A stretch of 11,101 nt of DNA, from assembly GCA_019090295.1 (NCBI GenBank), contig JAHRWG010000201.1, forward strand, positions 1 through 11,101. Reading direction: 5' to 3'. Numbering within the stretch: position 1 is the first letter of the stretch; each line of letters opens with the position of its first letter. The stretch is from Cycloclasticus sp. Lineage in GTDB: Bacteria; Pseudomonadota; Gammaproteobacteria; Methylococcales; Cycloclasticaceae. Under the pieces are notes generated by a model. The model worked only from the letters and a program-made list of their open reading frames with translations. It did no database searches and was not told where the DNA came from. The translations under genes and the position numbers were made by a program. Below, one piece after another: positions 1 through 8,169 of this stretch.

Positions 1-408
1 GCGAACAACATCTATTAAATCCCAGCGTGAATTACCTGATTTCCATTCTCGCGCATAAGGGTCATAGAAGTTTCTATACAGTAAGTGACGGGTAAACTCA
101 TCATCAAACCGTATACTGTTATAGCCAACAACACATGTTTGAGGCTGGCAAAACTGCTCATGAATCCTAGCGATAAAATCACGCTCTATTAAGCCTTTTT
201 GCAAGGTCAGCTGAGGTGATATCCCCGTGACTAATGCAGCTTCGGGGTGAGGTAAAACATCATTGGCTAACTGACAGTAAAAGACATCTGGCTCTGCAAT
301 TATATTAAAATCTAAATCCGTTCTAACCCCTGCAAACTGGATAACCCTATCTGTCGCTGGGCTTACCCCCGTTGTTTCAAAGTCGTACCAATATAGTGAA
401 TTAGCCAA
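1..408 (-). CDS. sbcB: Exonuclease I (SbcB), N-terminal part, cut by window edge
   Basis: Exonuclease I degrades single-stranded DNA 3' to 5' and acts in recombination and mismatch repair in the cytoplasm. Only the first 136 codons are present; the rest lies left of base 1. Translating the minus strand gives a DEDD-family exonuclease start: YDFETTG with Asp9 and Glu11 (metal ligands, matching Asp15/Glu17 of E. coli SbcB), QFAGVRTD near 24-31, then GYNSIRFDDEFTRH near 95-108, whose first FDDE Asp (102) matches E. coli Asp108. YRNFYDPYA and NSRWDL follow, both E. coli SbcB hallmarks. The only sensible start is TTG at 408-406, because an in-frame TAA at 417-415, also the stop of the CBS gene, closes the frame just upstream. 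A weak GGTAAG lies 5 nt before the TTG. The 6-nt spacing from the upstream stop suggests translational coupling. Identity is firm; the exact start is slightly less so. Confidence 0.93.
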   Translation of the reverse strand, partial: MANSLYWYDFETTGVSPATDRVIQFAGVRTDLDFNIIAEPDVFYCQLANDVLPHPEAALVTGISPQLTLQKGLIERDFIARIHEQFCQPQTCVVGYNSIRFDDEFTRHLLYRNFYDPYAREWKSGNSRWDLIDVVR

Positions 409-426
409 AAAAGCTTACCAAAGCTT
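407..426 (-). promoter_or_regulatory. Small hairpin at the CBS-gene/sbcB junction
   Basis: On the minus strand two AAGCTT hexamers (426-421 and 416-411) flank a TGGT loop and are followed by TTTT running into the sbcB TTG codon. The stem is only 6 bp and A/T-rich, so it is weak as a terminator. It contains the upstream stop codon (417-415) and lies against the sbcB start, so it could hide that start until ribosomes finish the upstream gene. The sequence is clear; the function is inference. Confidence 0.3.
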
Positions 427-816
427 CTCTAAAGCTCTAAGAACATCGCTGCGACTAATTTGACCCACTAATTTTCCAGCATCATTCAATACGGGAGCTC
501 TCTTTAATGAGGTTTTCGAAAACATTTCTGCCAAATCGACAATACTTTCCATTTCTTGAATAGTTTTAATTTCAGTGGACATGTAATCAGTAACAGAGCC
601 AGCAACCCAGTCTTCATAATATGAAGATTGCAGCGCTACTTTTAGGCAGTCTTTTTCAGATAGCATACCGATTAACCCACCGTCCTTGTCGACAACTGGT
701 GCACCCGATATTTTATGAGTATTAAGGTATTGGATAGCTTGAACAATGGTCGTTGCTTCACTAAATGTAATTAAACTGGTAGCCATGTAATCTTTAATTA
801 ATACCGATTTGAGCAT
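415..816 (-). CDS. Two-CBS-domain protein
   Basis: This 133-residue soluble protein is made almost entirely of a tandem CBS pair (Bateman module), a fold that usually binds AMP, ATP or related adenosine ligands and senses energy state. CBS1 spans about residues 7-62, with SGAPV at 37-41 and GMLSEKD at 50-56. CBS2 spans about 76-131, with RAPVL at 106-110 and GQISRSD at 118-124. Both repeats keep the G-x-[ST]-x-x-D pattern (Ser53/Asp56, Ser121/Asp124) typical of ribose-phosphate contacts. There is no attached catalytic or DNA-binding domain. The ATG at 816 has a good AAGGA 6 nt upstream. It lies 44 nt behind nqrM and 6 nt ahead of sbcB on the same strand. A role as an adenylate sensor connected with the Na+-NQR is possible from position only; the ligand and partner are unknown. 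Confidence 0.88.
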   Translation of the reverse strand: MLKSVLIKDYMATSLITFSEATTIVQAIQYLNTHKISGAPVVDKDGGLIGMLSEKDCLKVALQSSYYEDWVAGSVTDYMSTEIKTIQEMESIVDLAEMFSKTSLKRAPVLNDAGKLVGQISRSDVLRALEKLW

Positions 817-860
817 TTTGTGTCCTTCTAAATTAATCGACTAATGTTTTATATTTCTTT

Positions 861-1043
861 TTAGGCAGCTTTACTTTTTTCACATTTTTTATTGCTGCAC
901 AATAAACAGTCCCCTTCGAGCCCATCTACATTATTTAAACCGCCGCAGCTGCCTTTTATTTTTTTGTTGCTAAAAATGACACCCACGGCCATTGCTAATA
1001 CAAATAAAATAAAGAATGCAAACGTTGCAAGAAATGTATTCAT
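861..1043 (-). CDS. nqrM: NqrM, Na+-NQR maturation factor
   Basis: NqrM is a small membrane protein (formerly DUF539) required to assemble an active Na+-NQR, thought to help deliver iron to the intramembrane Fe-S site in NqrD/NqrE. This 60-residue copy has one N-terminal membrane helix (about residues 4-24), a short basic segment NKKIKG, and a Cys-rich tail with Cys33 (GSCGGL), Cys46, Cys49 and Cys54. That matches the family's four-Cys pattern. Published work on a Vibrio NqrM singled out Cys33 as essential, and a Cys sits at 33 here. The start ATG (1043-1041) overlaps the apbE stop as ATGA, with AGGAG 8 nt upstream inside apbE, so the two maturation genes are translationally coupled. Length and position after apbE are as in other nqr operons. 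Confidence 0.95.
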   Translation of the reverse strand: MNTFLATFAFFILFVLAMAVGVIFSNKKIKGSCGGLNNVDGLEGDCLLCSNKKCEKSKAA

Positions 1044-2089
1044 ATTACTAACTCCTGAGTCAATCGTTTAAATTCGGGTGTCATTACTTCATGGTATTCA
1101 GGTCCATTCTTTACAATGAATAAAACAGCCATCTTTTGCTCTATAGCTAAATCGTACCCTTTTTTATCACCTAGCACCATAAAAGCAGTTGCCCATGCAT
1201 CTGCTGTCATACACTCACCTGACAGCACAGTTACTGAGGCTAAATGGTGTTGAACAGGATTCCCTGTTTTTGGATCAATAGTATGCGAGTACTCAACAGC
1301 GTCTTTTATAAAAAAGTTTCTATAGCCACCTGATGTTGCCACAGCAATATCAGATAATTTAATAACACGCTGAATTGATCGTTTTGATGAATCTGGTTTC
1401 TCCACTGCAATCCGCCATTTCTTCCCATCCGGATTATGGCCTCGAAGACGCATCTCTCCACCTACTTCCACCATGTAATTAAAAAAGCCTCGTGACTCAA
1501 TATAATTAGCCACTTCATCAACTCCATAGCCTTTTGCTATTGAGGAGAAGTCTAGGTGAACGTTTGGGCTTAGCTTTTTGAGTGTACCTTCTTCTGTATT
1601 AACAATAATTTTATGGTAACCAATATCTTGCATGACCTTATCAATGTCATTTTGACTGGGTAAATCATCTGGCTTAAAGCTTGGGCCAAAGCCCCAAAGG
1701 TCTACAAGTGGTGCAACTGTAATGTCATATGCCCCAAGGCTAGCCTCTGAAATATATTGAGATGCAGCGACCAAAGATATTAGTGCCGGTGATGATTTTT
1801 GCCACTCATCTGATTTATTTTCATTGAGTAACCACACCTCAGAGTTGTCAATATAGGTAGAGAAAGTCTGATTAACGCCTGCTAATAGCTCGTCAATATC
1901 ACCTTGTGCTATAGAAACCTTCTGATCTGCAACTATAGTCACGTGATAGGTCGTGCCCATGGTCTGACCAGAGTATGAAACAAGTCCTTTCGGACTGGAG
2001 TCACAACCAATTAATAATAGGCTGAGTAGCAGTATAAAAAAACCCGTTAAAAACGATATGTTTTTAACGGGTTGAGTCGTACTTTTCAA
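1040..2089 (-). CDS. apbE: ApbE, FAD:protein FMN transferase (lipoprotein)
   Basis: ApbE uses FAD and Mg2+ to attach FMN covalently to Thr/Ser in target proteins, here NqrB and NqrC. The 349-residue product begins with a basic n-region, a hydrophobic core and a lipobox L26-I-G-C29. Asp30 at position +2 is the classical Lol-avoidance signal, predicting retention in the inner membrane facing the periplasm, where the NqrB/NqrC sites are. Conserved family motifs are TMGTTY (43-48), DFSSIAKGY (180-188), VGGEM (209-213), SGGYRNFF (253-260), HTIDPKTG (269-276) and TADAWAT (295-301), whose Asp297 and Thr301 match the Mg2+ site. The start is TTG (2089-2087), directly abutting the nqrF TAA. No later start would preserve the signal peptide. 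Its only upstream SD-like bases, GGTGGA, are the last two nqrF codons. An intrinsic terminator lies within its signal-peptide codons (see the separate entry). Confidence 0.95.
   Translation of the reverse strand: MKSTTQPVKNISFLTGFFILLLSLLLIGCDSSPKGLVSYSGQTMGTTYHVTIVADQKVSIAQGDIDELLAGVNQTFSTYIDNSEVWLLNENKSDEWQKSSPALISLVAASQYISEASLGAYDITVAPLVDLWGFGPSFKPDDLPSQNDIDKVMQDIGYHKIIVNTEEGTLKKLSPNVHLDFSSIAKGYGVDEVANYIESRGFFNYMVEVGGEMRLRGHNPDGKKWRIAVEKPDSSKRSIQRVIKLSDIAVATSGGYRNFFIKDAVEYSHTIDPKTGNPVQHHLASVTVLSGECMTADAWATAFMVLGDKKGYDLAIEQKMAVLFIVKNGPEYHEVMTPEFKRLTQELVI
2036..2073 (-). terminator. Intrinsic terminator inside the start of apbE, just after nqrF
   Basis: On the minus strand AACCCGTTAAAAAC (2073-2060) and its exact reverse complement (2054-2041) form a 14-bp stem with a 5-nt ATATC loop. 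The 3' arm runs straight into seven T (2042-2036). On the plus strand the hairpin has no T-run, so it is directional, serving transcripts coming from nqrF. It begins 16 nt after the nqrF stop and covers codons of the apbE signal peptide. It would end or reduce transcription after nqrF, but a ribosome translating apbE would melt it. Structure is seen directly; the attenuator role is inference. Confidence 0.82.
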
Positions 2090-3313
2090 TTATCCACCAA
2101 AGTCATCAAGCATAATATTATCATCTTCTACGCCAAGGTCTTGCAGCATTTTAATGACCGCTGCATTCATCATTGGGGGACCACACATGTAGAATTCACA
2201 ATCTTCAGGAGATGGGTGATTCTTCAAATACTCTTCCAGTAAAACCTCATGAATAAAGCCTGTCAAACCGTCCCAATTATCTTCTGGTTGAGGGTCTGAT
2301 AGTGCGACATGCCAATCAAAATTATCATTCTCTTTAGCCAACATATCAAAATCTTCTACATAGAACATTTCTTTAAGGCTTCTAGATCCGTACCAAAATG
2401 ACATTTTACGGTCTGTTTTAAGACGACGTAGCTGATCAAAAATATGAGATCGCATTGGTGCCATACCTGCGCCACCACCGATAAATACCATTTCTGCCTT
2501 TGTTTCCTTAGCAAAAAACTCACCGTATGGTCCAGAGATTGTCACTTCATCACCTGGTTTTAAATTGAAAATATAAGAAGACATTTTGCCTGGAGGAATA
2601 GTATCTGGCCCACGTGGAGGCGGAGACGCAATCCTCACGTTTAGCATAATAATCCCTTCCTCTTCTGGGTAACTGGCCATTGAATAAGCACGCAATACAT
2701 CTTCTTTAACTTCTGATTTGTAGCGCCAGATATCAAAGTGGTCCCAATCAGACCGATACTCTTCTTCAATATCAAAGTCTTTATAGTCCACCACATGAGG
2801 CGGACATTCAATTTGAATATAACCACCAGCACGGAACCCAACATCCTCACCTTCAGGTAACTCTAAAACTAGCTCTTTAATGAACGTGGCTACGTTATGG
2901 TTTGATTTAACCTTACACTGCCATTTCTTAACACCAAAGACCTCTTCAGGCACTTCTATTTTCATGTCCTGTTTAACGGTTACTTGACATGAAAGCCTTT
3001 CGCCAGCACGCTCTTGCCCTTTATTAATATGTGAGCCTTCTGTGGGTAACATGGAGCCGCCACCTTCACTTATTTTCACTTTACACTGACCACATGTTCC
3101 ACCGCCACCACAGGCGGATGGTACAAAGAGTTGTGCGTCTGCTAAGGCGCCCAATAACTTACTACCGACAGGTGCTTTTACTTCTTTTTCGCCATTGATT
3201 AAAACATTGACATTACCTTCTGCGACCAATTTTGACTTGGCCGCGAGAATGATAAAAACAAGAACTAATACAATAGCTATAAAAAATGCAATTCCTAAAC
3301 CAATTTCTAACAT
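2090..3313 (-). CDS. nqrF: Na+-NQR subunit F (NADH dehydrogenase, FAD and 2Fe-2S)
   Basis: NqrF is the electron entry point: it oxidises NADH in the cytoplasm and passes electrons through FAD and a 2Fe-2S cluster into the membrane complex. The 407 residues match the family length. In order: an N-terminal membrane anchor (about 3-25); a ferredoxin domain with cluster ligands Cys68, Cys74, Cys77 and Cys109; an FAD domain with RAYSMAS (208-214) and GKMSSY (242-247); and an NADH domain with GGGAGMAP (279-286) and CGPPMM (377-382). It ends in the usual DDFGG. The ATG at 3313 has AGGA 8 nt upstream and follows nqrE after 13 nt. The stop at 2092-2090 abuts the apbE TTG with no spacer and is followed at once by a terminator. 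Confidence 0.98.
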   Translation of the reverse strand: MLEIGLGIAFFIAIVLVLVFIILAAKSKLVAEGNVNVLINGEKEVKAPVGSKLLGALADAQLFVPSACGGGGTCGQCKVKISEGGGSMLPTEGSHINKGQERAGERLSCQVTVKQDMKIEVPEEVFGVKKWQCKVKSNHNVATFIKELVLELPEGEDVGFRAGGYIQIECPPHVVDYKDFDIEEEYRSDWDHFDIWRYKSEVKEDVLRAYSMASYPEEEGIIMLNVRIASPPPRGPDTIPPGKMSSYIFNLKPGDEVTISGPYGEFFAKETKAEMVFIGGGAGMAPMRSHIFDQLRRLKTDRKMSFWYGSRSLKEMFYVEDFDMLAKENDNFDWHVALSDPQPEDNWDGLTGFIHEVLLEEYLKNHPSPEDCEFYMCGPPMMNAAVIKMLQDLGVEDDNIMLDDFGG

Positions 3314-3326
3314 GCTAATTTCCTAA

Positions 3327-3935
3327 TTACAGTTGAATACCAGAGAATGCCATAAAGCCCATTGCCATAAGACCAGCGGTAATAAAGGTAATACCTAATC
3401 CACGCAAGCCATCTGGTACATCAGAATATTTAAGTTTTTCCCTAACGCCAGCAATTGCTGTTATCGCCAATGCCCAACCAAGGCCACTGCCAAAACCAAA
3501 AACCATGCTTTCACTTAGGTTGTAGTCGCGTTCTACCATGAACAACGATCCACCAAGAATGGCGCAGTTCACTGTAATCAAGGGCAAAAATACACCTAAA
3601 GCGTTATAAAGTGCTGGCGCATATTTATCCATCGCCATTTCTAAAATTTGCACAACCGCCGCGATCACACCAATGTAACTGATTAAACCCAAGAAATTTA
3701 GGTCAACCTCAGGTAATCCTAACCAATCAAGAGCGCCAGCTTTCAGCACGCCTTGATAAAGGATATTGTTCAATGGCATGGTAATAGTTTGCACCAATAT
3801 AACGGCAATACCTAAGCCCAATGCTGTTGATACTTTCTTCGAAACTGCCAAAAAAGTACACATACCAAGAAAAAAGGAGAGCGCTAAGTTTTCTACAAAA
3901 ACCGCACGAACTAATAAACTAATATATGCCTCCAT
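3327..3935 (-). CDS. nqrE: Na+-NQR subunit E
   Basis: NqrE is an integral membrane subunit that pairs with NqrD; the two are inverted homologues that together bind an intramembrane iron-sulfur centre relaying electrons across the membrane. The 202-residue product is almost wholly hydrophobic with about six predicted membrane helices. Cys26 (LGMCTF) and Cys124 (TVNCAILGG) are the conserved iron-centre cysteines; a few extra residues between them explain the slightly greater length than the Vibrio protein (198). The start ATG (3935-3933) shares a base with the nqrD stop (TAATG). A strong GGAGG lies 7 nt upstream within nqrD, consistent with coupled, equimolar synthesis. Confidence 0.97.
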   Translation of the reverse strand: MEAYISLLVRAVFVENLALSFFLGMCTFLAVSKKVSTALGLGIAVILVQTITMPLNNILYQGVLKAGALDWLGLPEVDLNFLGLISYIGVIAAVVQILEMAMDKYAPALYNALGVFLPLITVNCAILGGSLFMVERDYNLSESMVFGFGSGLGWALAITAIAGVREKLKYSDVPDGLRGLGITFITAGLMAMGFMAFSGIQL

Positions 3936-4597
3936 TACACAGCCTCCGTTCCGTTAACTTCTTTAATTTTAAAGTCGGCGGCCTCAACCTGAACAGGTCT
4001 CCAAGCACGTAAACCCCAAATTAACAAACCAATAATAAAGAAAGCACTTGGTGGCAAGAGCATTAAGCCGTTAGGTAAATACCACCCCCCGTCATTGACA
4101 GTTGATAAGATTTCAACCCCAAATAATTTACCTGAACCAAGCAATTCACGAAATGTACCTACAAGCATCAGTACTAGCCCATAGCCTAGCCCATTACCTA
4201 TGCCGTCAACAAAGCTTATCAGCGGTGGGTTTTTCATGGCAAAAGCTTCTGCTCGACCCATCACAATACAGTTTGTAATAATCAAACCAACAAACACAGA
4301 TAGCTGTTTACTTAAGTCATAAACATATGCCTTAAGCACTTGGTCAACCACAATAACGAGCGAGGCAATAATTGTCATTTGGACAATTATTCGGATGGCA
4401 CTTGGTACATGGTTCCGAATCATACTTATTGATAAGTTTGAAAATGCTGTCACGGCTGTTAAAGCAAGTGACATGACCAAGGCAGTTCCAAGATTTGTCG
4501 TAACGGCCAGCGCAGAACAAACACCTAAAACTTGCAAGCCAATAGGGTTATTATCAACTAACGGGTCCAGTAATATTTTTTTTGTATCATTACTCAT
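3935..4597 (-). CDS. nqrD: Na+-NQR subunit D
   Basis: NqrD is the membrane partner of NqrE in the Na+ pump. The 220-residue protein has a short cytoplasmic N-terminus ([17 protein letters not shown], typical of the family) and about six hydrophobic helices. The two conserved iron-centre cysteines are visible at Cys27 (LGVCSALAV) and Cys110 ([13 protein letters not shown]). The C-terminal tail is polar and roughly 10 residues longer than the Vibrio protein. The ATG at 4597 follows the nqrC stop after 2 nt, with GGAG 8 nt upstream inside the nqrC end. The identity is unambiguous. Confidence 0.97.
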   Translation of the reverse strand: MSNDTKKILLDPLVDNNPIGLQVLGVCSALAVTTNLGTALVMSLALTAVTAFSNLSISMIRNHVPSAIRIIVQMTIIASLVIVVDQVLKAYVYDLSKQLSVFVGLIITNCIVMGRAEAFAMKNPPLISFVDGIGNGLGYGLVLMLVGTFRELLGSGKLFGVEILSTVNDGGWYLPNGLMLLPPSAFFIIGLLIWGLRAWRPVQVEAADFKIKEVNGTEAV

Positions 4598-4599
4598 TC

Positions 4600-5421
4600 T
4601 TATACTCCGTTTGCTTGTATGTTAGACAGGTAGTTTTTGTATCCATGTATCCCCATCCAATATTTCAGCATATTGCTTACGCCACGACTGGTAAGTGTTG
4701 CGCCTGCTAAGCCATCGACGCTGAACTGCTCACCGGTTGAGCCAGGAATAACCATTCCTTTAACAACATTAATAGCAACATCGCCATTGTCAGCATAAAT
4801 TTTCTTTCCAGCCCATATTTTCTTCCATTTAGGATTATCCACTTCACCACCTAAACCGGGTGTTTCTGCATGCTCATAATAACTTAAGCCTACAATGGTT
4901 TGGCCATCACTTTCTACCGCAAGGAACCCATACAATGTTGACCATAGACCATAGCCATTAACTGGAAGAATGAGCTGTTTAACCACGCCATCTTCCTTCA
5001 CTTGATAAACTGGCATTAGTTTAGGTCGCATTCTAATGCTAGCGATATCATTCGACTTATCAATGGCAATATTTAGGGCCGGGTCCTTTGCCGCTTTTCT
5101 CTCATCGTAAGTTGCTGCATCAAGCTCTGTTGTATATTCACCTGTTGCAAGATCAATTAACTTAATCTCGATTTTTGAGAAGGCCTCTTTAATATCAATA
5201 CCTTCTTGATACAAACCGGCTACCTGAAGGATGTTTTTCTTCTTATCCAACTCTTTATTGAGTTGCTGCAAGGGCTTTAAAGCCACCGCAGACACCGATA
5301 CAAATACCGCACAAACCAAGCAGACTAAAGTCGCCATAATGTATGTTTTTACAGTACTATCATTCGGCAGAGCAAGAAAATTCCAAGCACTTGCTGGCTT
5401 GCTTTGATTTTCATTAGGCAT
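4600..5421 (-). CDS. nqrC: Na+-NQR subunit C (covalent FMN)
   Basis: NqrC carries one of the two covalent FMN groups of the pump, in a periplasmic domain anchored by one N-terminal helix (about 25-48). From the ATG at 5421 it has 273 residues. Family hallmarks are KNILQVAGL (62-70), [12 protein letters not shown] (159-170), [11 protein letters not shown] (184-194) and the flavinylation motif [11 protein letters not shown] (235-245), with FMN expected on Thr242. The usual Ser before GAT is Ala239 here (codon GCA); the family consensus Dxx[st]GA[TS] tolerates some variation there. I chose 5421 over an in-frame ATG at 5469 because GAAGGGAG lies 7 nt before it and the protein then begins like other NqrCs. 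It overlaps the end of nqrB by 8 nt. ApbE, encoded downstream, is the expected modifying enzyme. Confidence 0.96.
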   Translation of the reverse strand: MPNENQSKPASAWNFLALPNDSTVKTYIMATLVCLVCAVFVSVSAVALKPLQQLNKELDKKKNILQVAGLYQEGIDIKEAFSKIEIKLIDLATGEYTTELDAATYDERKAAKDPALNIAIDKSNDIASIRMRPKLMPVYQVKEDGVVKQLILPVNGYGLWSTLYGFLAVESDGQTIVGLSYYEHAETPGLGGEVDNPKWKKIWAGKKIYADNGDVAINVVKGMVIPGSTGEQFSVDGLAGATLTSRGVSNMLKYWMGIHGYKNYLSNIQANGV

Positions 5422-6619
5422 TTCTTTTCTCCCTTCTTTTGATGTTTGACTGCACAACGAAATAGTCAATCAATGGCGCAAACATGTTCGCGAACAAAAT
5501 CGCCAGCATCATACCTTCTGGAAAAGCTGGGTTAACCACCCTTATAAGTACAACCATTAGGCCAATTAATATCCCATATATCCATCGACCAGTGTTTGTC
5601 ATTGCTGCACTAACAGGGTCTGTAGCCATATAGATCGCTCCAAACGCAAACCCACCCAATACTGCATGCCAATACCAAGGTGTCGCAAACATAGGGTTTG
5701 TTTCACTGCCAATAAAGTTGAACAGTGTGCTTGTAAATATCATGCCACCTAAAACGCCCAGCATAATCCGGTAAGAAGCAATACGTGTATAAAGTAAAAA
5801 GCACGCCCCTATTAAACAAGCGATTGTAGACGTTTCGCCCATCGAGCCCTGAATGGTCCCTACAAATGCGTCCATCCAAGTTATTCCAGAAGCCATCACA
5901 GCTGTAATACCACCTGCTGCTGCCATACCAAGTGCAGTTGCACCACTAAAGCCATCAACAGCTGTCCAAATAGCATCACCTGACATTTGAGCTGGGTATG
6001 CAAAGAACAGAAATGCTCGACCTGTTAATGCTGGGTTTAAGAAGTTTTTGCCCGTTCCCCCAAATACTTCCTTACCAATGACCACGCCAAAAGTTATACC
6101 AAGTGCAACCTGCCATAAGGGCGTTGTTGCCGGCAATATCAAAGAAAATAGCATTGACGTAACAAAAAAGCCTTCATTGACTTCATGGCCTCGGACAATG
6201 GCAAAAATGACTTCCCAAATACCGCCCACAAGCACTGTCACAAGGTAGATTGGCACATAATACATAGCTCCGTGAACCATACATGCCAAAATGCTGTCTG
6301 GGTCATAACCCACCAAGTTTGTGACCAAACCACGCCAAGAATCTAGCGTCGTTAAGCCGATATCGGCCATGGCCATATTGGCAAGATGCCCAGTGTTCCA
6401 CATAGCCATAATAACGCAAGGCAAGGCTGCAATGAACACATAGGTCATAATGCGCTTCAAATCTATCGCATCACGAACATGTGTAGCACCGGTTGTTACA
6501 TCACTAGGCGTATACAGAAAAGTATCAACCATTTCATAAATAGCATAGTACTTCTCATAACGTCCACCCTTCGCAAAGAGTGGGTGAATTGAATCTAAAT
6601 AATTTCTTACGCGAGACAT
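5414..6619 (-). CDS. nqrB: Na+-NQR subunit B (covalent FMN, quinone site)
   Basis: NqrB is the large membrane subunit of the pump; it carries covalent FMN and riboflavin, contributes to ubiquinone reduction with NqrA, and lies on the Na+ path. The 401-residue product has a soluble N-terminus (about 1-55) followed by about ten hydrophobic segments. The flavinylation motif DGFSGAT spans 222-228, so FMN is expected on Thr228, equivalent to Thr236 of Vibrio. The offset of 8 also puts Gly132-Gly133 (VGGIWE) in register with the Vibrio Gly140-Gly141 pair implicated in quinone/inhibitor binding. [20 protein letters not shown] (183-202) and [17 protein letters not shown] further on are strongly conserved family segments. 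The ATG (6619-6617) shares a base with the nqrA stop (TAATG), with AGGAGGG just upstream. Confidence 0.98.
   Translation of the reverse strand: MSRVRNYLDSIHPLFAKGGRYEKYYAIYEMVDTFLYTPSDVTTGATHVRDAIDLKRIMTYVFIAALPCVIMAMWNTGHLANMAMADIGLTTLDSWRGLVTNLVGYDPDSILACMVHGAMYYVPIYLVTVLVGGIWEVIFAIVRGHEVNEGFFVTSMLFSLILPATTPLWQVALGITFGVVIGKEVFGGTGKNFLNPALTGRAFLFFAYPAQMSGDAIWTAVDGFSGATALGMAAAGGITAVMASGITWMDAFVGTIQGSMGETSTIACLIGACFLLYTRIASYRIMLGVLGGMIFTSTLFNFIGSETNPMFATPWYWHAVLGGFAFGAIYMATDPVSAAMTNTGRWIYGILIGLMVVLIRVVNPAFPEGMMLAILFANMFAPLIDYFVVQSNIKRREKRNA
5429..5436 (-). promoter_or_regulatory. Ribosome binding site that sets the nqrC start
   Basis: GAAGGGAG on the minus strand lies 7 nt before the ATG at 5421-5419, within the last nqrB codons. 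The alternative ATG 48 nt upstream would add 16 residues that do not resemble NqrC N-termini, so this site supports the shorter protein. Confidence 0.75.
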
Positions 6620-7962
6620 TAGCCCTCCTTCTCAATATGTGACAAATTCGCTCGTAGCGCTTTGCCAAAGTCGTGTTTTCCTGAGTCCACATATGAACAC
6701 AAAGCCAAGTCTTCCTCATCTAACTCCATTGCACCAAGCAATTCAGCTGAGTCAACGTCATGGACCACTAACGCACGTAATAGTTGAGTCGGTAAAATAT
6801 CTAGGGGCATAACACCTTCAAAAACACCGATAGGCACCATTGCCCTAGGACTACCATGCGCAGATGTATCCATTGTTATTTTACGTTTACGGTTAAAACT
6901 TGTTAGCAGTGCATTAGTAAATGAGAATTTTTCACCCGCTGGATTAACCCAGCCCAGTAATTGTCGGTCACGACCTTCCTCAATTGCCGACACCTGTACA
7001 TGGTAACGACCCAGGTAAGCTGACCAGTCTGCGGCTTTTCTACCTAGTAAAACCGAGCCTGAAATGACGCGAGTTTTCTGATCAACAAGTTCGCCGCTCA
7101 CCAAGTCTTCGGTACTGGCTCCTAACCTTGTTCTTACTAGGCGTGGCTTGTTTATTTTTGAACCAGCTAAAGCAATCACTCGTTCAACGTTTATAAAACC
7201 CGTTGTGAATAACTGCCCTATTGCAATAACGTCTTGGTAACCAATGGTCCACGCTATTTTATTCGCACTCACTGGGCTAATAAAGTGCATATGTGTCCCA
7301 GACAATCCAGCTGGATGCGGCCCTGAGAATTCATTCACTTCAACTGACTCAGGAACTTTTACTGTCATACCTTGCGATTGACTTAGGAAAACTTTCCCCT
7401 CTGTTAATCGCGCCAATACTGCTAAGCCTTGCTCAAAGGCCGCCTCGTTTCCTGCCAATACAATAGCAGGATCCGCCGCCAGCGGATTCGTATCCATGAC
7501 CGACACATGTATAGCTGTAGGCCGTGTATTGGACGCTGGTATTTTACTAAATGGGCGTGTTCTAAAGGCTGTCCAAAGCCCCGACTCAGTCAGGTTTTTT
7601 ACAACTGTTTCTGCGTTTAAGCCTGCCAACTCTGCCGATGAATATTTAGCGAATTCAAGCTGGTCATCTCCGTCCAAATCAATCACAACTGAACGTAAAA
7701 CTCGCTTTTCACCTCTATTGATCTCTTTTACAGTACCCGACCCTGGAGATGTAAAACTAACCCCTTCGGTCTTTTTATCGGTAAATAGAATCTGTCCCAG
7801 CTTAACTCGATCGCCTACCTTCACCATCATAGTGGGTTTCATATCGATATAATCGCTGCCGATGATGGCAACACTGGAAACCTGATTAGCGTTTGAAATT
7901 ACTTGGTCCGGCTCACCTTTAATAGGGAGATCTAAACCTTTCTTGATCTTAAAATGCTTCAT
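6619..7962 (-). CDS. nqrA: Na+-NQR subunit A
   Basis: NqrA is the peripheral cytoplasmic subunit that works with NqrB in ubiquinone reduction and is the first structural gene of the operon. The 447 residues match the family length (446 in Vibrio). The family start [16 protein letters not shown] is present. An N-terminal barrel-sandwich-like part follows ([15 protein letters not shown] near 47-61, [16 protein letters not shown] near 72-87), then SHMxF-type central motifs such as [10 protein letters not shown] and, near the C-terminus, the conserved [14 protein letters not shown]. No membrane segments are visible. The ATG at 7962 has AAGAAG 8 nt upstream (7976-7971). A candidate promoter lies about 140-170 nt upstream in the gap behind yadH. 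Confidence 0.97.
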   Translation of the reverse strand: MKHFKIKKGLDLPIKGEPDQVISNANQVSSVAIIGSDYIDMKPTMMVKVGDRVKLGQILFTDKKTEGVSFTSPGSGTVKEINRGEKRVLRSVVIDLDGDDQLEFAKYSSAELAGLNAETVVKNLTESGLWTAFRTRPFSKIPASNTRPTAIHVSVMDTNPLAADPAIVLAGNEAAFEQGLAVLARLTEGKVFLSQSQGMTVKVPESVEVNEFSGPHPAGLSGTHMHFISPVSANKIAWTIGYQDVIAIGQLFTTGFINVERVIALAGSKINKPRLVRTRLGASTEDLVSGELVDQKTRVISGSVLLGRKAADWSAYLGRYHVQVSAIEEGRDRQLLGWVNPAGEKFSFTNALLTSFNRKRKITMDTSAHGSPRAMVPIGVFEGVMPLDILPTQLLRALVVHDVDSAELLGAMELDEEDLALCSYVDSGKHDFGKALRANLSHIEKEG

Positions 7963-8102
7963 TGATTAGGCTTCTTATTTGGTTGGGTTTATTTAAATAT
8001 GGGCGCGCATAAACAGTTCACGCTTACTTAAGCCCGTTAGCAGGTTAACTAGCAACGTATACGTCGATTAATCTACGGAAATGACAAACAAATACTCTCT
8101 TT

Positions 8103-8131
8103 ATTTTATAACATCACTTGCTAACATTCAA
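8103..8131 (-). promoter_or_regulatory. Candidate sigma-70 promoter for the nqr operon
   Basis: On the minus strand TTGAAT (8131-8126) and TAAAAT (8108-8103) are separated by exactly 17 bases. Transcription would start near 8096, giving a leader of about 134 nt before nqrA. The leader includes a 10-bp palindrome ACGTATACGT (8055-8064) of unknown role. No convincing terminator separates this site from the yadH stop, so read-through from yadGH may also contribute. Based on consensus matching only. Confidence 0.5.
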
Positions 8132-8135
8132 TAAT

Positions 8136-8169
8136 GGCTAACCCATCTCTAGAGATTTAATTATTAGCC
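8136..8169 (-). repeat. Imperfect inverted repeat just upstream of the candidate nqr promoter
   Basis: GGCTAA (8169-8164) and TTAGCC (8141-8136) on the minus strand enclose a perfect 12-bp palindrome ATCTCTAGAGAT (8156-8145), whose centre is off by about 2 bases. The element ends 4 bases before the -35 hexamer. It is not followed by a T-run, so it is not a clear terminator for yadH; an operator or weak hairpin is possible. Confidence 0.35.

Noticed and set aside
5422-5469. Upstream ATG giving an nqrC 16 residues longer
   Set aside because: The extra residues do not look like an NqrC N-terminus and deepen the overlap with nqrB, while the internal ATG has a strong SD at proper spacing.
7496-7852. 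118-codon plus-strand open frame antisense to nqrA
   Set aside because: It lies wholly inside a strongly conserved nqrA frame, has no recognisable domain or SD, and is a shadow of codon structure.
8136-8169. Inverted repeat considered as the yadH terminator
   Set aside because: The 6-bp outer stem has off-centre inner pairing and is followed by ATTATTG, not a T-run; listed only as a possible regulatory repeat.
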